Assembly: GCA_020848015.1 (NCBI GenBank)
Contig: JADLBA010000128.1
Coordinates: 1-16,362 of the forward strand
DNA from: Crocinitomicaceae bacterium
Lineage (GTDB): Bacteria; Bacteroidota; Bacteroidia; Flavobacteriales_D; Sanyastnellaceae
DNA length: 16,362 nucleotides
Direction of reading: 5' to 3'
The position numbers and the translations under genes were made by a program. The first letter of the stretch is position 1; each line of letters begins with the position of its first letter. The notes beneath the pieces are model-generated. The model was not told the DNA's origin. It ran no database searches and saw only the letters and a program-made list of their open reading frames with translations. This document shows positions 1-6,478 of this stretch, one piece after another.

Positions 1-288
1 AAAATCATCTCCGGGCAGTGGTTCATACTTTTGAGTATCTTTCAATACACTCTTTTTTGCATCTACTCCTAATTTTCGGAGCAGACTGTTGTACTGATCT
101 ACCAATTGAGTGATCGAACTTGCATCAATGTATGCGTTGGAAATAGTCACATCGAGGTGAATAATATCCGCCGGAATTTTCACTTCACTGTAGCCATTGA
201 CAATGATACTTTGCGCAGGCGCTGTTGTTTGAGCCGAAGAGAATAAAACTCCCAGCAGGAGTACAGAGGAGAAAAAAGTGGTTTTCAT
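1..288 (-). CDS. SIMPL (DUF541) domain exported protein, N-terminal part, truncated by window edge
   Basis: I translated this frame by hand: 96 codons run from an ATG at 288 to the left edge without a stop, so the C-terminus lies outside. Residues 1-20 form a Sec signal peptide (MKTTFF followed by a Val/Leu/Gly-rich core and SSAQ), so the protein is periplasmic or outer-membrane exposed. Residues 27-48 (IIVNGYSEVKIPAD then HLDVTIS) match the opening strand pattern of SIMPL/YggE-like domains, where a Gly-x-(G/S)-x-(V/A)-x-(V/I)-P-(A/P)-D stretch is typical. The helix that follows (QLVDQYNSLLRKLGVD) also fits that family. The precise function of SIMPL proteins is unclear; E. coli YggE has been linked to oxidative stress. 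The gene lies 180 nt downstream of uvrA in the same direction but has its own candidate promoter box at 359-366. The family call is moderately sure; the role is unknown. Confidence 0.72.
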   Translation of the reverse strand, partial: MKTTFFSSVLLLGVLFSSAQTTAPAQSIIVNGYSEVKIPADIIHLDVTISNAYIDASSITQLVDQYNSLLRKLGVDAKKSVLKDTQKYEPLPGDDF

Positions 289-358
289 AGGTAAGAATTA
301 AAAGGTAACGTGTTGGTTTATTTTTCCGATGGCAATATTAGTGCCTAAGTCCTGAATA

Positions 359-366
359 CAAATGTA
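359..366 (-). promoter_or_regulatory. Candidate Bacteroidota -7 box for the SIMPL gene
   Basis: The minus strand reads TACATTTG, an exact match to the Bacteroidota sigma-A -7 consensus TAnnTTTG. It sits about 70 nt upstream of the SIMPL ATG. The -33 side is weak: TTTC rather than TTTG, about 18 nt upstream. The rest of the 289-468 gap is AT-rich, and I see no hairpin terminator for uvrA in it. Confidence 0.45.
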
Positions 367-468
367 ACGGATGCTATAATGGTGAAATATGGTTTACAAT
401 AGCTGCTGTATTTATCGAAAAATGTAACTCGGTGAATTATGCATAGTCTGGCTTAAATTATAACATCT

Positions 469-3393
469 TTATTTTCTGCCGTCCGTCAATTCATTGCGTA
501 AAAACCGGGCAGTATGACTTGCTTTTACAAGCACAATATCTTCCGGAGTTCCTTCTGCGACTATCTGTCCACCGCTGTCTCCACCTTCGGGACCAATATC
601 AACGATATGATCTGCTACTTTAATGATGTCCATATTGTGTTCGATCACCAGCACGGTATTACCCCGGTCCACCAGCCTGTTCAACACATTGATGAGCATT
701 TGTACATCCTGGAAATGCAGACCCGTAGTAGGCTCGTCGAGCAAATAAATGGTATTGCCGGTATCGCGCTTTGATAGTTCAGTAGAGAGTTTTACTCTCT
801 GGGCCTCACCACCGCTAAGTGTTGTGCTATGCTGACCGAGGGTAATGTATCCAAGTCCAACATCCTGTAGCAATTTAGCAGTATTGAAAATATTCCGATG
901 ATTTTCAAAAAATTCTACGGCCTGATCTACAGTCATATCGAGCACATCGGCAATGCTTTTCCCGCGGTAGCGGATATCAAGCGTTTCGCGGTTGTACCGC
1001 TTGCCGTTGCATGTTTCACAATGCACAAAAACATCTGGCAGAAAATTCATTTCAATAGTCCTGACACCTGCTCCCTTACAGGTCTCACAGCGTCCGCCCG
1101 CCACATTAAAGCTGAACCTTCCTGGCTGGTAACCGCGAATTTTAGCCTCTGGCAGTACTGAGAACAATTGCCGTATATCGGTAAAAATTCCGGTGTATGT
1201 GCTTGGATTGCTCCGCGGCGTACGCCCGATTGGACTCTGATCTATCTCAATCACTTTATCGAGATACTCCAAACCTTTTATCTTTTTATATGGCAGTGGT
1301 TTTTTAACTCCATTAAAAAAATGTGCGTTGAGAATAGGATACAAGGTATGGCTGATCAAACTCGATTTTCCACTTCCACTAACACCTGTAATGCAGATGA
1401 ATTTACCGAGCGGAAGATGCAGATTCACATTTTTCAGGTTGTTACCAGAAGCCTCTTCGAGTACGAGTTTTCTTCCACTTCCCTTTCTCCTTGATTTCGG
1501 CACTTCAATTTTTTTTATTCCTTTCAGATATTGTGCTGTACACGAGTCTTGTTCGATGTGATCTCGGGGAGACCCTTGGGCTACGATGCGCCCACCTTGG
1601 CTTCCCGCTCCTGGGCCGATGTCAATGAGGTGATCGCTCTCCATCATCATGTCGCGGTCGTGCTCAACGACGATTACGCTGTTCCCTCCATCGCGCAAAG
1701 CTTTCAGTGAATTGATCAGCCGGTGGTTATCACGCTGGTGTAGCCCGATAGAAGGTTCATCGAGAATATACAGTACTCCCACCAACTGTGAGCCGATCTG
1801 TGTGGCGAGCCGGATACGCTGTGCCTCTCCTCCACTCAGTGTCCGTGCACTTCTGTTCAGCGTCAGGTATTCAAGTCCTACATCAATGAGAAAACGCAGG
1901 CGATTGCGGATTTCTTTCAACGGTTCAATGGCAATAGCGGCCTGTCGCTGACTCAGACTGTATTCAATTCCATCGAACCATTGAGCGAGGGTACTCAGCG
2001 CCATCTGACCTAACTCTGCAATATTCTTTTCATTGATCCGGAAATAGAGCGCTTCTTTTTTTAAACGAGTTCCTTCGCAGGTAGTGCAGCTTTTTTTATT
2101 CATAAAACTCTCTGCCCATCTGCGGATACCCGGCCCTGCATCCTCTTCTGCCTGGCGTTCAATGAATGCGATGATCCCCTCGTATTTCGTAGTATATGGC
2201 TGACCTCCCTGTGTCTGTATCTGTATCAGATCATCGGTGCCATAGAGTATTACATTGATCGCATCTTCCTCTACTTCTTCCAGTGGAGTTGCCAGATCGC
2301 TGCCATAGTCTTTCAGTATGGCTTCTACCTGGCTGAATATCCAGGTGTTTTTACTCTCGCCCAGCGGAACAATTCCGCCTTTTTTGATACTTTTTGAAAA
2401 ATCGGGAATGATCTTGTTGATATCAATCTCTGCTACTTCTCCTAACCCATTGCAATGAGGACAGGCACCATAGGGAGAGTTGAACGAAAAAAGGTTGGGT
2501 TCCGGCTCAGGATAAGCAATGCCCGCTGACGGACACATCAGATGGCGCGAAAAATAACGCACTTCAGAGCCGGCCGTTTCACTTTTTTTCCCTTTGATAA
2601 CTGGCGCATTTTTCTCCTCATTACTGCTGTACACCATCACCATAATGCTTCCCTTCCCGATCCGCATAGCAGTCTGAACCGTTTGGCGGATACGCTGCAG
2701 GCTGCCCTGTTCCTCCTTCGTTATTGTCTTTCCGGTACTTTCTTTTTTTGCCGGTTCACCGGTCAATGCCAGCCTGTCCACCACCACTTCAATATCATGG
2801 ATTTTATAGCGATCGAGCTTGTATCCTTTGGTAATTTCTATCACTACTCCATCTACTCGCGCTCTTAGAAATCCCTGTTTCATTACCTGTTCAAAGAGTT
2901 CGCGGTAGTGTCCTTTTCGCCCCTTGACTAACGGTGCGAGGATCGCAATTTTTTTCCCGCTGAATTCCTCCTGTATCAGTTGAACGATCTGGTCGTCGGT
3001 GTAACGCACCATTTTTTCGTTGGTAACGTAGCTGTACGCATTAGCCGCTCGTGCATAGAGCAGACGCAAAAAGTCGTAAATCTCCGTGATGGTTCCTACA
3101 GTAGAGCGCGGGTTTCGGCTTCCCGTTTTCTGTTCGATAGAAATAACCGGTGATAGGCCGTTGATCTTGTCAACGTCGGGGCGTTCCATTTCACCCAAAA
3201 ACTGACGGGCATAGGCGTTGAAGGTTTCAATGTACCGCCGCTGCCCTTCGGCATAAATAGTATCAAAAGCCAGCGATGATTTACCACTGCCGCTGAGGCC
3301 GGTTATGACTACCAGCCGGTTTCTCGGAATAACCACATCCACATTGCGCAAATTGTGTTCGCGTGCTCCTATAACTTCTATTATTTCTTCCAT
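469..3393 (-). CDS. uvrA: UvrABC excinuclease subunit A (damage-recognition ATPase)
   Basis: UvrA scans DNA for bulky lesions in nucleotide excision repair and loads UvrB. The 974 residues carry the duplicated ABC architecture. Walker A 1 is at 32-39 (GLSGSGKS) and signature 1 at 519-523 (LSGGE), followed by a Walker B of ILDEPSIGLH type. Walker A 2 is at 670-677 (GVSGSGKS) and signature 2 at 859-863 (LSGGE), followed by LLDEPTTGLH. A UvrB-binding segment is present (around 145-185, ILAPLVKGRKGHYRELF), which argues for a true UvrA rather than a UvrA2 lacking that domain. Zinc-type cysteines: 311/314 (CPHC), 436/439 (CTTC), 769/772 (CETC) and 792/795 (CETC). The pair expected near 287/290 reads C-P-S-A, so the first zinc module lacks one ligand. 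Length is slightly above the roughly 940 residues of E. coli. The gene appears monocistronic, with a promoter box at 3442-3449. Confidence 0.97.
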   Translation of the reverse strand: MEEIIEVIGAREHNLRNVDVVIPRNRLVVITGLSGSGKSSLAFDTIYAEGQRRYIETFNAYARQFLGEMERPDVDKINGLSPVISIEQKTGSRNPRSTVGTITEIYDFLRLLYARAANAYSYVTNEKMVRYTDDQIVQLIQEEFSGKKIAILAPLVKGRKGHYRELFEQVMKQGFLRARVDGVVIEITKGYKLDRYKIHDIEVVVDRLALTGEPAKKESTGKTITKEEQGSLQRIRQTVQTAMRIGKGSIMVMVYSSNEEKNAPVIKGKKSETAGSEVRYFSRHLMCPSAGIAYPEPEPNLFSFNSPYGACPHCNGLGEVAEIDINKIIPDFSKSIKKGGIVPLGESKNTWIFSQVEAILKDYGSDLATPLEEVEEDAINVILYGTDDLIQIQTQGGQPYTTKYEGIIAFIERQAEEDAGPGIRRWAESFMNKKSCTTCEGTRLKKEALYFRINEKNIAELGQMALSTLAQWFDGIEYSLSQRQAAIAIEPLKEIRNRLRFLIDVGLEYLTLNRSARTLSGGEAQRIRLATQIGSQLVGVLYILDEPSIGLHQRDNHRLINSLKALRDGGNSVIVVEHDRDMMMESDHLIDIGPGAGSQGGRIVAQGSPRDHIEQDSCTAQYLKGIKKIEVPKSRRKGSGRKLVLEEASGNNLKNVNLHLPLGKFICITGVSGSGKSSLISHTLYPILNAHFFNGVKKPLPYKKIKGLEYLDKVIEIDQSPIGRTPRSNPSTYTGIFTDIRQLFSVLPEAKIRGYQPGRFSFNVAGGRCETCKGAGVRTIEMNFLPDVFVHCETCNGKRYNRETLDIRYRGKSIADVLDMTVDQAVEFFENHRNIFNTAKLLQDVGLGYITLGQHSTTLSGGEAQRVKLSTELSKRDTGNTIYLLDEPTTGLHFQDVQMLINVLNRLVDRGNTVLVIEHNMDIIKVADHIVDIGPEGGDSGGQIVAEGTPEDIVLVKASHTARFLRNELTDGRK

Positions 3394-3441
3394 CTCATAA
3401 ACCTGAACAGTTGTCTGTGTTTATCTGTTCAATTGCAGGTT

Positions 3442-3449
3442 CAAAGGTA
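3442..3449 (-). promoter_or_regulatory. Candidate Bacteroidota -7 box for uvrA
   Basis: The minus strand reads TACCTTTG, an exact TAnnTTTG match, 48 nt upstream of the uvrA ATG. At the expected 17-20 nt further upstream there is only GTTAC/ATGTTA, not a clean TTG, so the -33 element is poor. I see no LexA-type palindrome in the surrounding 90 nt. Confidence 0.5.
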
Positions 3450-3531
3450 TTGGGAGACACGGAAGTAACATGAAAATTAGCAGAAAACTGTTTATAACTC
3501 AAGAGAGTTATTGAAGGGAATACAAGCGGTA

Positions 3532-3666
3532 TTAATGGCTTAGTCCATCTGATTTTCTCTTTTTTGCAGAGAAAAAAACCTTTGTATTTAGCCTGGTATC
3601 TGAAGTAATGAAACCGAGCAGACCTATAAACAAAATAATACCCACTATATATCCTGTGTTCTTCAT
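3532..3666 (-). CDS. Possible small single-pass membrane protein (44 aa)
   Basis: This frame is too short for usual gene finders. It starts at an ATG (complement of 3664-3666) and ends at TAA. It encodes MKNTGY, then an uninterrupted hydrophobic run IVGIILFIGLLGFIT (residues 7-21), then a polar and basic tail (SDTRLNTK, later AKKRKSDGLSH). This is the layout of a single transmembrane helix with a basic C-terminal tail, or a very small secreted peptide. It is divergent from the lipoprotein gene at 3710 and lies 138 nt upstream of uvrA in the same direction. I found no TAnnTTTG box or Shine-Dalgarno upstream, only AT-rich sequence, which is usual for Bacteroidota translation starts. I do not recognise a family. 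A chance ORF is a real alternative. Confidence 0.35.
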   Translation of the reverse strand: MKNTGYIVGIILFIGLLGFITSDTRLNTKVFFSAKKRKSDGLSH

Positions 3667-3697
3667 TGATTTATAATCTTAAATACAAGTGGACGTT

Positions 3698-3705
3698 TAC
3701 ATTTG
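3698..3705 (+). promoter_or_regulatory. Candidate -7 box immediately before the lipoprotein start
   Basis: The plus strand reads TACATTTG, an exact TAnnTTTG match, ending only 4 nt before the ATG at 3710. If used, transcription would start at or next to the ATG and give a leaderless or nearly leaderless mRNA. No TTG is found 17-20 nt upstream, so it may be coincidental. Confidence 0.3.
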
Positions 3706-3709
3706 CGCC

Positions 3710-4330
3710 ATGATCTGGAAATACACGGCACTGGCAGTTGCACTTGCAACCTGTCTATTGATGACTTCTTGCACGATTGAACAGGAATATCTTTTTAAGA
3801 ACGACATGAGCGGATCATACTTCACAAGGATAGATCTTGGGCCAATGGCTGAAATGGGTGTGGATGCCTCCGCCCTTGATACCGTAATAAAATCTTCTGA
3901 TCTTGAAGAGATGAATGCTCAATATCTCTCGGTAGCGGGAATTTCCAATGCGAAGAGCACATTTGAAAACAATGTACTTTTTACCGGATTTGATTTCACC
4001 TCGGTAGCTGCACTTGAAAATGCCTTCACTTCGGGCAGTGAGTTGACAGAAGGAGCAAATGCAGGACTTTTCAAGTTCACCTCTTCCGGCAAAAAACTGA
4101 TACTCGACATCAACTCCTCCGGCCTTAATACATTCAGTGGTGAAGAAACAATGGGAATGGAAGAGATGCTGACGTTCAAAGTAAAAATGAATTTTGAAAG
4201 AAAAATAAAAAAAGTATCGGGTAAATTTGTCACATTCAACAAAGAGGCCAACAGCCTGGATTTTCTCTTTACTCCAAAAGATTTTCAGTCGGGAGAATCC
4301 GATCTGAAAACAGTGATAAAGTTTAAGTAA
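3710..4330 (+). CDS. Hypothetical lipoprotein upstream of accD
   Basis: The 206-residue product has a typical lipoprotein signal: MIWKY, a hydrophobic core and a lipobox-like MTSC with Cys21, so it is probably lipidated and membrane anchored. After the cysteine comes a short Thr/Glu/Gln-rich stretch, then a mixed region with Asp-Met-Ser-Gly-Ser-Tyr and a beta-strand-rich C-terminal half (VKMNFERKIKKVSGKFVTF, then FLFTPKDF). I recognise no catalytic motif or named domain. I chose the ATG at 3710 over an in-frame GTG at 3689, because it places the charged residue and hydrophobic core at the correct distance for a signal peptide. The gene ends 23 nt before accD with no terminator between, so the two are probably co-transcribed. 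Whether that reflects a shared role in envelope lipid biology is inference. Confidence 0.8.
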   Translation: MIWKYTALAVALATCLLMTSCTIEQEYLFKNDMSGSYFTRIDLGPMAEMGVDASALDTVIKSSDLEEMNAQYLSVAGISNAKSTFENNVLFTGFDFTSVAALENAFTSGSELTEGANAGLFKFTSSGKKLILDINSSGLNTFSGEETMGMEEMLTFKVKMNFERKIKKVSGKFVTFNKEANSLDFLFTPKDFQSGESDLKTVIKFK

Positions 4331-4353
4331 ATATTTTCAATCCTAAGAAAAAA

Positions 4354-5238
4354 ATGAGCTGGTTCAAACGTATTAAAACAGGGATCACCACAAAGAATAA
4401 AGAAAAAAAGGAAATCCCTGAAGGCTTATGGTATAAATGCCCTGAGTGCAATAATGTGATGACTTCTGAGCAGCACGCCGACAATGAATGGATTTGCAGC
4501 AAATGTGAATACCATGAAAAAATCGGCTCACGCGAATATTTTGCGATCTTTTTTGACGATAATGCATACGAAGAAATCGCGGCTGATCTCATCAGCGGCG
4601 ATCCATTGGGATTTATTGATACAAAGCCATACGACGGCAGAATCAGGAGTACCATTTCCAAAACTGGGCTGAAAGATGCCATGCGTGTCGCTAAAGGTGA
4701 GATAGAAGAACAAAAAGCCGTGATCGCCTGTATGGATTTCGCATTTATCGGAGGTTCGATGGGGTCTGTTGTCGGAGAAAAATTTGCAATGGGAGTAGAT
4801 GAGGCAATCCACCACAATTGCGCTTTTATCTGTATTTCAAAGAGCGGAGGTGCGCGCATGATGGAAGCGGGTTACTCGCTGATGCAGATGGCAAAAACTT
4901 CGGCGAAGTTGACGCAACTTTCCAACCATGGATTGCCATATATTTCCATACTAACTGATCCTACCACCGGAGGGGTTACCGCTTCCTTTGCGATGTTGGG
5001 CGACATCAATATTGCTGAACCCAAAGCACTGATCGGATTTGCCGGACCTCGTGTGGTTAAAGAAACCATCGGAAAGGATCTTCCAAAGGGATTCCAAAGC
5101 TCAGAGTTTGTACTTGAGCACGGGTTTCTCGACTACATCGTATCGAGAAAGGAAATGAAGAAAAAAGTGGCTCTGTCGCTGAGAATGTTTGCCCCTGATT
5201 TTGTCGAGGTAAAGCATTCGGAAAAACAAGGAAAATAA
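4354..5238 (+). CDS. accD: Acetyl-CoA carboxylase carboxyltransferase subunit beta
   Basis: AccD pairs with AccA to transfer the carboxyl group from carboxybiotin-BCCP to acetyl-CoA, giving malonyl-CoA, the first committed step of fatty-acid synthesis in the cytoplasm. The 294-residue product is normal length. Its N-terminal zinc ribbon has all four cysteines, C29-x2-C32 and C48-x2-C51 (KCPEC and ICSKC). The crotonase-fold core follows: SGGARMMEAG with Gly165-Gly166, and DPTTGGVTASFAMLGD with Gly206-Gly207, the backbone regions that form oxyanion holes in this family, then AEPKALIGFAGPRV. The start ATG gives the usual short basic leader MSWFKRIK. It is the distal gene of a two-gene unit with the lipoprotein and is closed by the hairpin at 5243-5284. 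Identification is secure. Confidence 0.97.
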   Translation: MSWFKRIKTGITTKNKEKKEIPEGLWYKCPECNNVMTSEQHADNEWICSKCEYHEKIGSREYFAIFFDDNAYEEIAADLISGDPLGFIDTKPYDGRIRSTISKTGLKDAMRVAKGEIEEQKAVIACMDFAFIGGSMGSVVGEKFAMGVDEAIHHNCAFICISKSGGARMMEAGYSLMQMAKTSAKLTQLSNHGLPYISILTDPTTGGVTASFAMLGDINIAEPKALIGFAGPRVVKETIGKDLPKGFQSSEFVLEHGFLDYIVSRKEMKKKVALSLRMFAPDFVEVKHSEKQGK

Positions 5239-5242
5239 ATGA

Positions 5243-5284
5243 AAAATGGCTGTCCTGCTGTCAGGACAGCCATTTTGTTTTTTT
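5243..5284 (+). terminator. Intrinsic terminator after accD, probably bidirectional
   Basis: AAAATGGCTGTCCTG (5243-5257) pairs perfectly with 5262-5276 around a CTGT loop, a 15-bp stem, and is followed by a G and seven T residues. On the minus strand the hairpin is followed by TTTTTC, so it can also stop transcription from the facing DUF1566-like gene. It begins 4 nt after the accD stop codon. Confidence 0.92.
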
Positions 5285-5351
5285 GTTTGAGCTGCGGGCG
5301 AATTTACTCTCTTTCGTTTTCTCACTAAACAAAACAGAGTAAGTATGAGAT

Positions 5352-5873
5352 TTATCTCACGCAGCGGACATAAGCAGTAGTTGCGGTATCCATACTGATG
5401 TACGAAATTGTGCCATCACTCAGCTTGATCTTTCCAGTGCCGATTGGCGTACCGCCGTTCCAGTGTAGGTTTTGAGGAATAAACCAAATGTTGTTAGTGG
5501 ATGAATTACTAGACACCGTTATTCCACCGGTAGAAGTTACAATCAGCAGTTCTTCAAATGTCGGGAGATGCCAGTCGCTTTCGCCGGATTCCACAAGTGC
5601 GTTGCAGTAGCGGATAGCAGCGCCGAGATTCATCGCAGAACCCGATTCGGCACTGATCATCGTCAGTGCTCCCCCACCAGAAGCGGCAACGGCATTATCC
5701 ACATAGTCTTTATTGGCTGCATCGGTGCCCGCTACCGGAGTTTCTAATGAAGATATCACCCGTTCTCCGGTTCCGCCGGTCATCTGAATGGGTTTATCTA
5801 CCTCGACCTGTGCAAGTGAAACGATTGCAAAACAGGAAAAAATAAAGGGAAAAATCATTTTTTTCATCATCAT
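5352..5873 (-). CDS. Secreted protein with DUF1566/Lcl-type C-terminal domain
   Basis: With the start at the first of three tandem ATGs (5873) the product is 173 residues with a clear Sec signal peptide (MKKMIFPF, hydrophobic core, SLAQ; cleavage near residue 22). Residues 24-66 are a short region ending in TDAANKDYVDNAVAA, a motif commonly seen in phage tail-fibre-like and trimeric surface proteins of Bacteroidota. Residues 76-173 fit the DUF1566/Lcl C-terminal pattern: a cysteine (C90), then SDWHLPTFEEL, an IW-F segment, and a terminal VRCVR (C171). The two cysteines could form a disulfide. DUF1566 domains occur in extracellular and surface lectin-like or adhesin-like proteins; the ligand is unknown. 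The frame is open further upstream, but that extension would lack a signal peptide at its N-terminus and would run through the rpsO promoter. The gene is convergent with accD. The domain call is good; the function is unknown. Confidence 0.78.
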   Translation of the reverse strand: MMMKKMIFPFIFSCFAIVSLAQVEVDKPIQMTGGTGERVISSLETPVAGTDAANKDYVDNAVAASGGGALTMISAESGSAMNLGAAIRYCNALVESGESDWHLPTFEELLIVTSTGGITVSSNSSTNNIWFIPQNLHWNGGTPIGTGKIKLSDGTISYISMDTATTAYVRCVR

Positions 5874-6034
5874 TGTATTTTTTATTGGGTTGATTATTTT
5901 GAGTTTTAATGATGCAAGGTAAATGGAAAAAGTATCTGTAAAGCCATACAATAAACATTTTTGATATTTCAAGACCTGATAGCGAACGGTACTTTCAGTC
6001 TGTTTCGGACTTTTTAAATTATCACTATGTTCGC

Positions 6035-6064
6035 TTGCCGGAGCAGAAAATCTGATTATCTTTG
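6035..6064 (+). promoter_or_regulatory. Bacteroidota housekeeping promoter for rpsO
   Basis: TTG at 6035-6037, exactly 19 nt spacing, then TATCTTTG at 6057-6064. This matches the Bacteroidota sigma-A -33/-7 consensus at both elements. Transcription should start around 6070, giving a leader of about 45 nt before the rpsO ATG. It is the best promoter in the window, as expected for a ribosomal protein gene. Confidence 0.82.
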
Positions 6065-6093
6065 CCCCCCTCAAAAGGGATTAGCATAAAAAT

Positions 6094-6108
6094 TACTTAA
6101 TCTAAGTA
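6094..6108 (+). promoter_or_regulatory. Small hairpin just before the rpsO start codon
   Basis: TACTTA (6094-6099) pairs with TAAGTA (6103-6108) around ATC, five nt before the ATG. Overlapping it, GATTA (6079-6083) can pair with TAATC (6098-6102), and the two pairings exclude each other. S15 represses its own translation through leader structures in several bacteria, so a role is conceivable, but both stems are short and AT-rich. Confidence 0.25.
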
Positions 6109-6113
6109 TTGGC

Positions 6114-6383
6114 ATGTACCTCAATTCAGAAAAGAAAAAAGAAATTTTTGCCAAGTATGGCAAGTCCGAAAAGGACACAGGGTCATCAGAAGGGCAGATT
6201 GCTCTTTTTACACACCGAATCAATCACCTCACAGAGCACCTGAAGGTGAATAAGAAAGATTACAATACCCAGCGTTCGCTGATCAAGATGGTAGGTATGC
6301 GCCGCAGTCTGCTCGACTACCTCCAAAAGTCTGACATCAACCGTTACAGGGCAATTGTAAAAGAACTTGACTTACGCAAATAA
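6114..6383 (+). CDS. rpsO: 30S ribosomal protein S15
   Basis: S15 is a primary 16S rRNA-binding protein of the small-subunit platform and also contributes to an intersubunit bridge. The 89-residue product has the standard length and all-helical composition. The family core is evident: DTGSSEGQIALFTHRINHLTEHL, the basic loop KVNKKDYNTQRSL, then MVGMRRSLLDYLQKSDINRY and a terminal LDLRK. The gene is first in the plus-strand rpsO-pnp-rpoD order that is common in Bacteroidota and has its own strong promoter. A terminator-like hairpin lies between it and pnp. No deviation from the family is seen. Confidence 0.97.
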   Translation: MYLNSEKKKEIFAKYGKSEKDTGSSEGQIALFTHRINHLTEHLKVNKKDYNTQRSLIKMVGMRRSLLDYLQKSDINRYRAIVKELDLRK

Positions 6384-6407
6384 GATCATACGATAGCTAT
6401 GCTATGT

Positions 6408-6447
6408 GCAAAGGGCAATTGGAACAATTGCCTTTTTGCGTTTTTTT
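6408..6447 (+). terminator. Terminator-like hairpin between rpsO and pnp (possible attenuator or processing site)
   Basis: AGGGCAATTG (6412-6421) pairs with CAATTGCCTTT (6425-6435) around a GAA loop, with one G-T pair. The stem can be extended by AA/TT and, past a bulge, GC/GC. Seven T residues follow at 6441-6447. It has the form of a Rho-independent terminator, yet pnp starts only 32 nt later without a visible promoter of its own, so partial read-through or RNA processing is likely. Confidence 0.75.
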
Positions 6448-6478
6448 AATGTACACATATATCCGCAAGTAACAGAAA

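Noticed and set aside
514..2868. Several plus-strand open frames of 77-108 codons opposite uvrA
   Set aside because: They are antisense shadows of a fully conserved uvrA, with no domain-like composition or independent upstream signals.
3553..3575. 8-bp inverted repeat TTTTCTCT/AGAGAAAA with a 7-nt loop
   Set aside because: It is AT-rich, has no T-tract beyond it on either strand, and lies inside the candidate small ORF; probably incidental.
3689..3709. GTG start for the lipoprotein
   Set aside because: It adds seven residues before a proper signal peptide and contains the candidate -7 box; the ATG at 3710 fits better.
5874..6074. N-terminal extension of the DUF1566-like gene to an upstream ATG at 6074
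   Set aside because: It would bury the signal peptide 67 residues inside the protein and run through the rpsO promoter; the tandem ATGs at 5867-5873 start a normal signal peptide.
6393..6405. ATAGC/GCTAT mini-hairpin after the rpsO stop
   Set aside because: Five-bp stem with a 3-nt loop and no U-tract; too weak next to the strong hairpin that follows.
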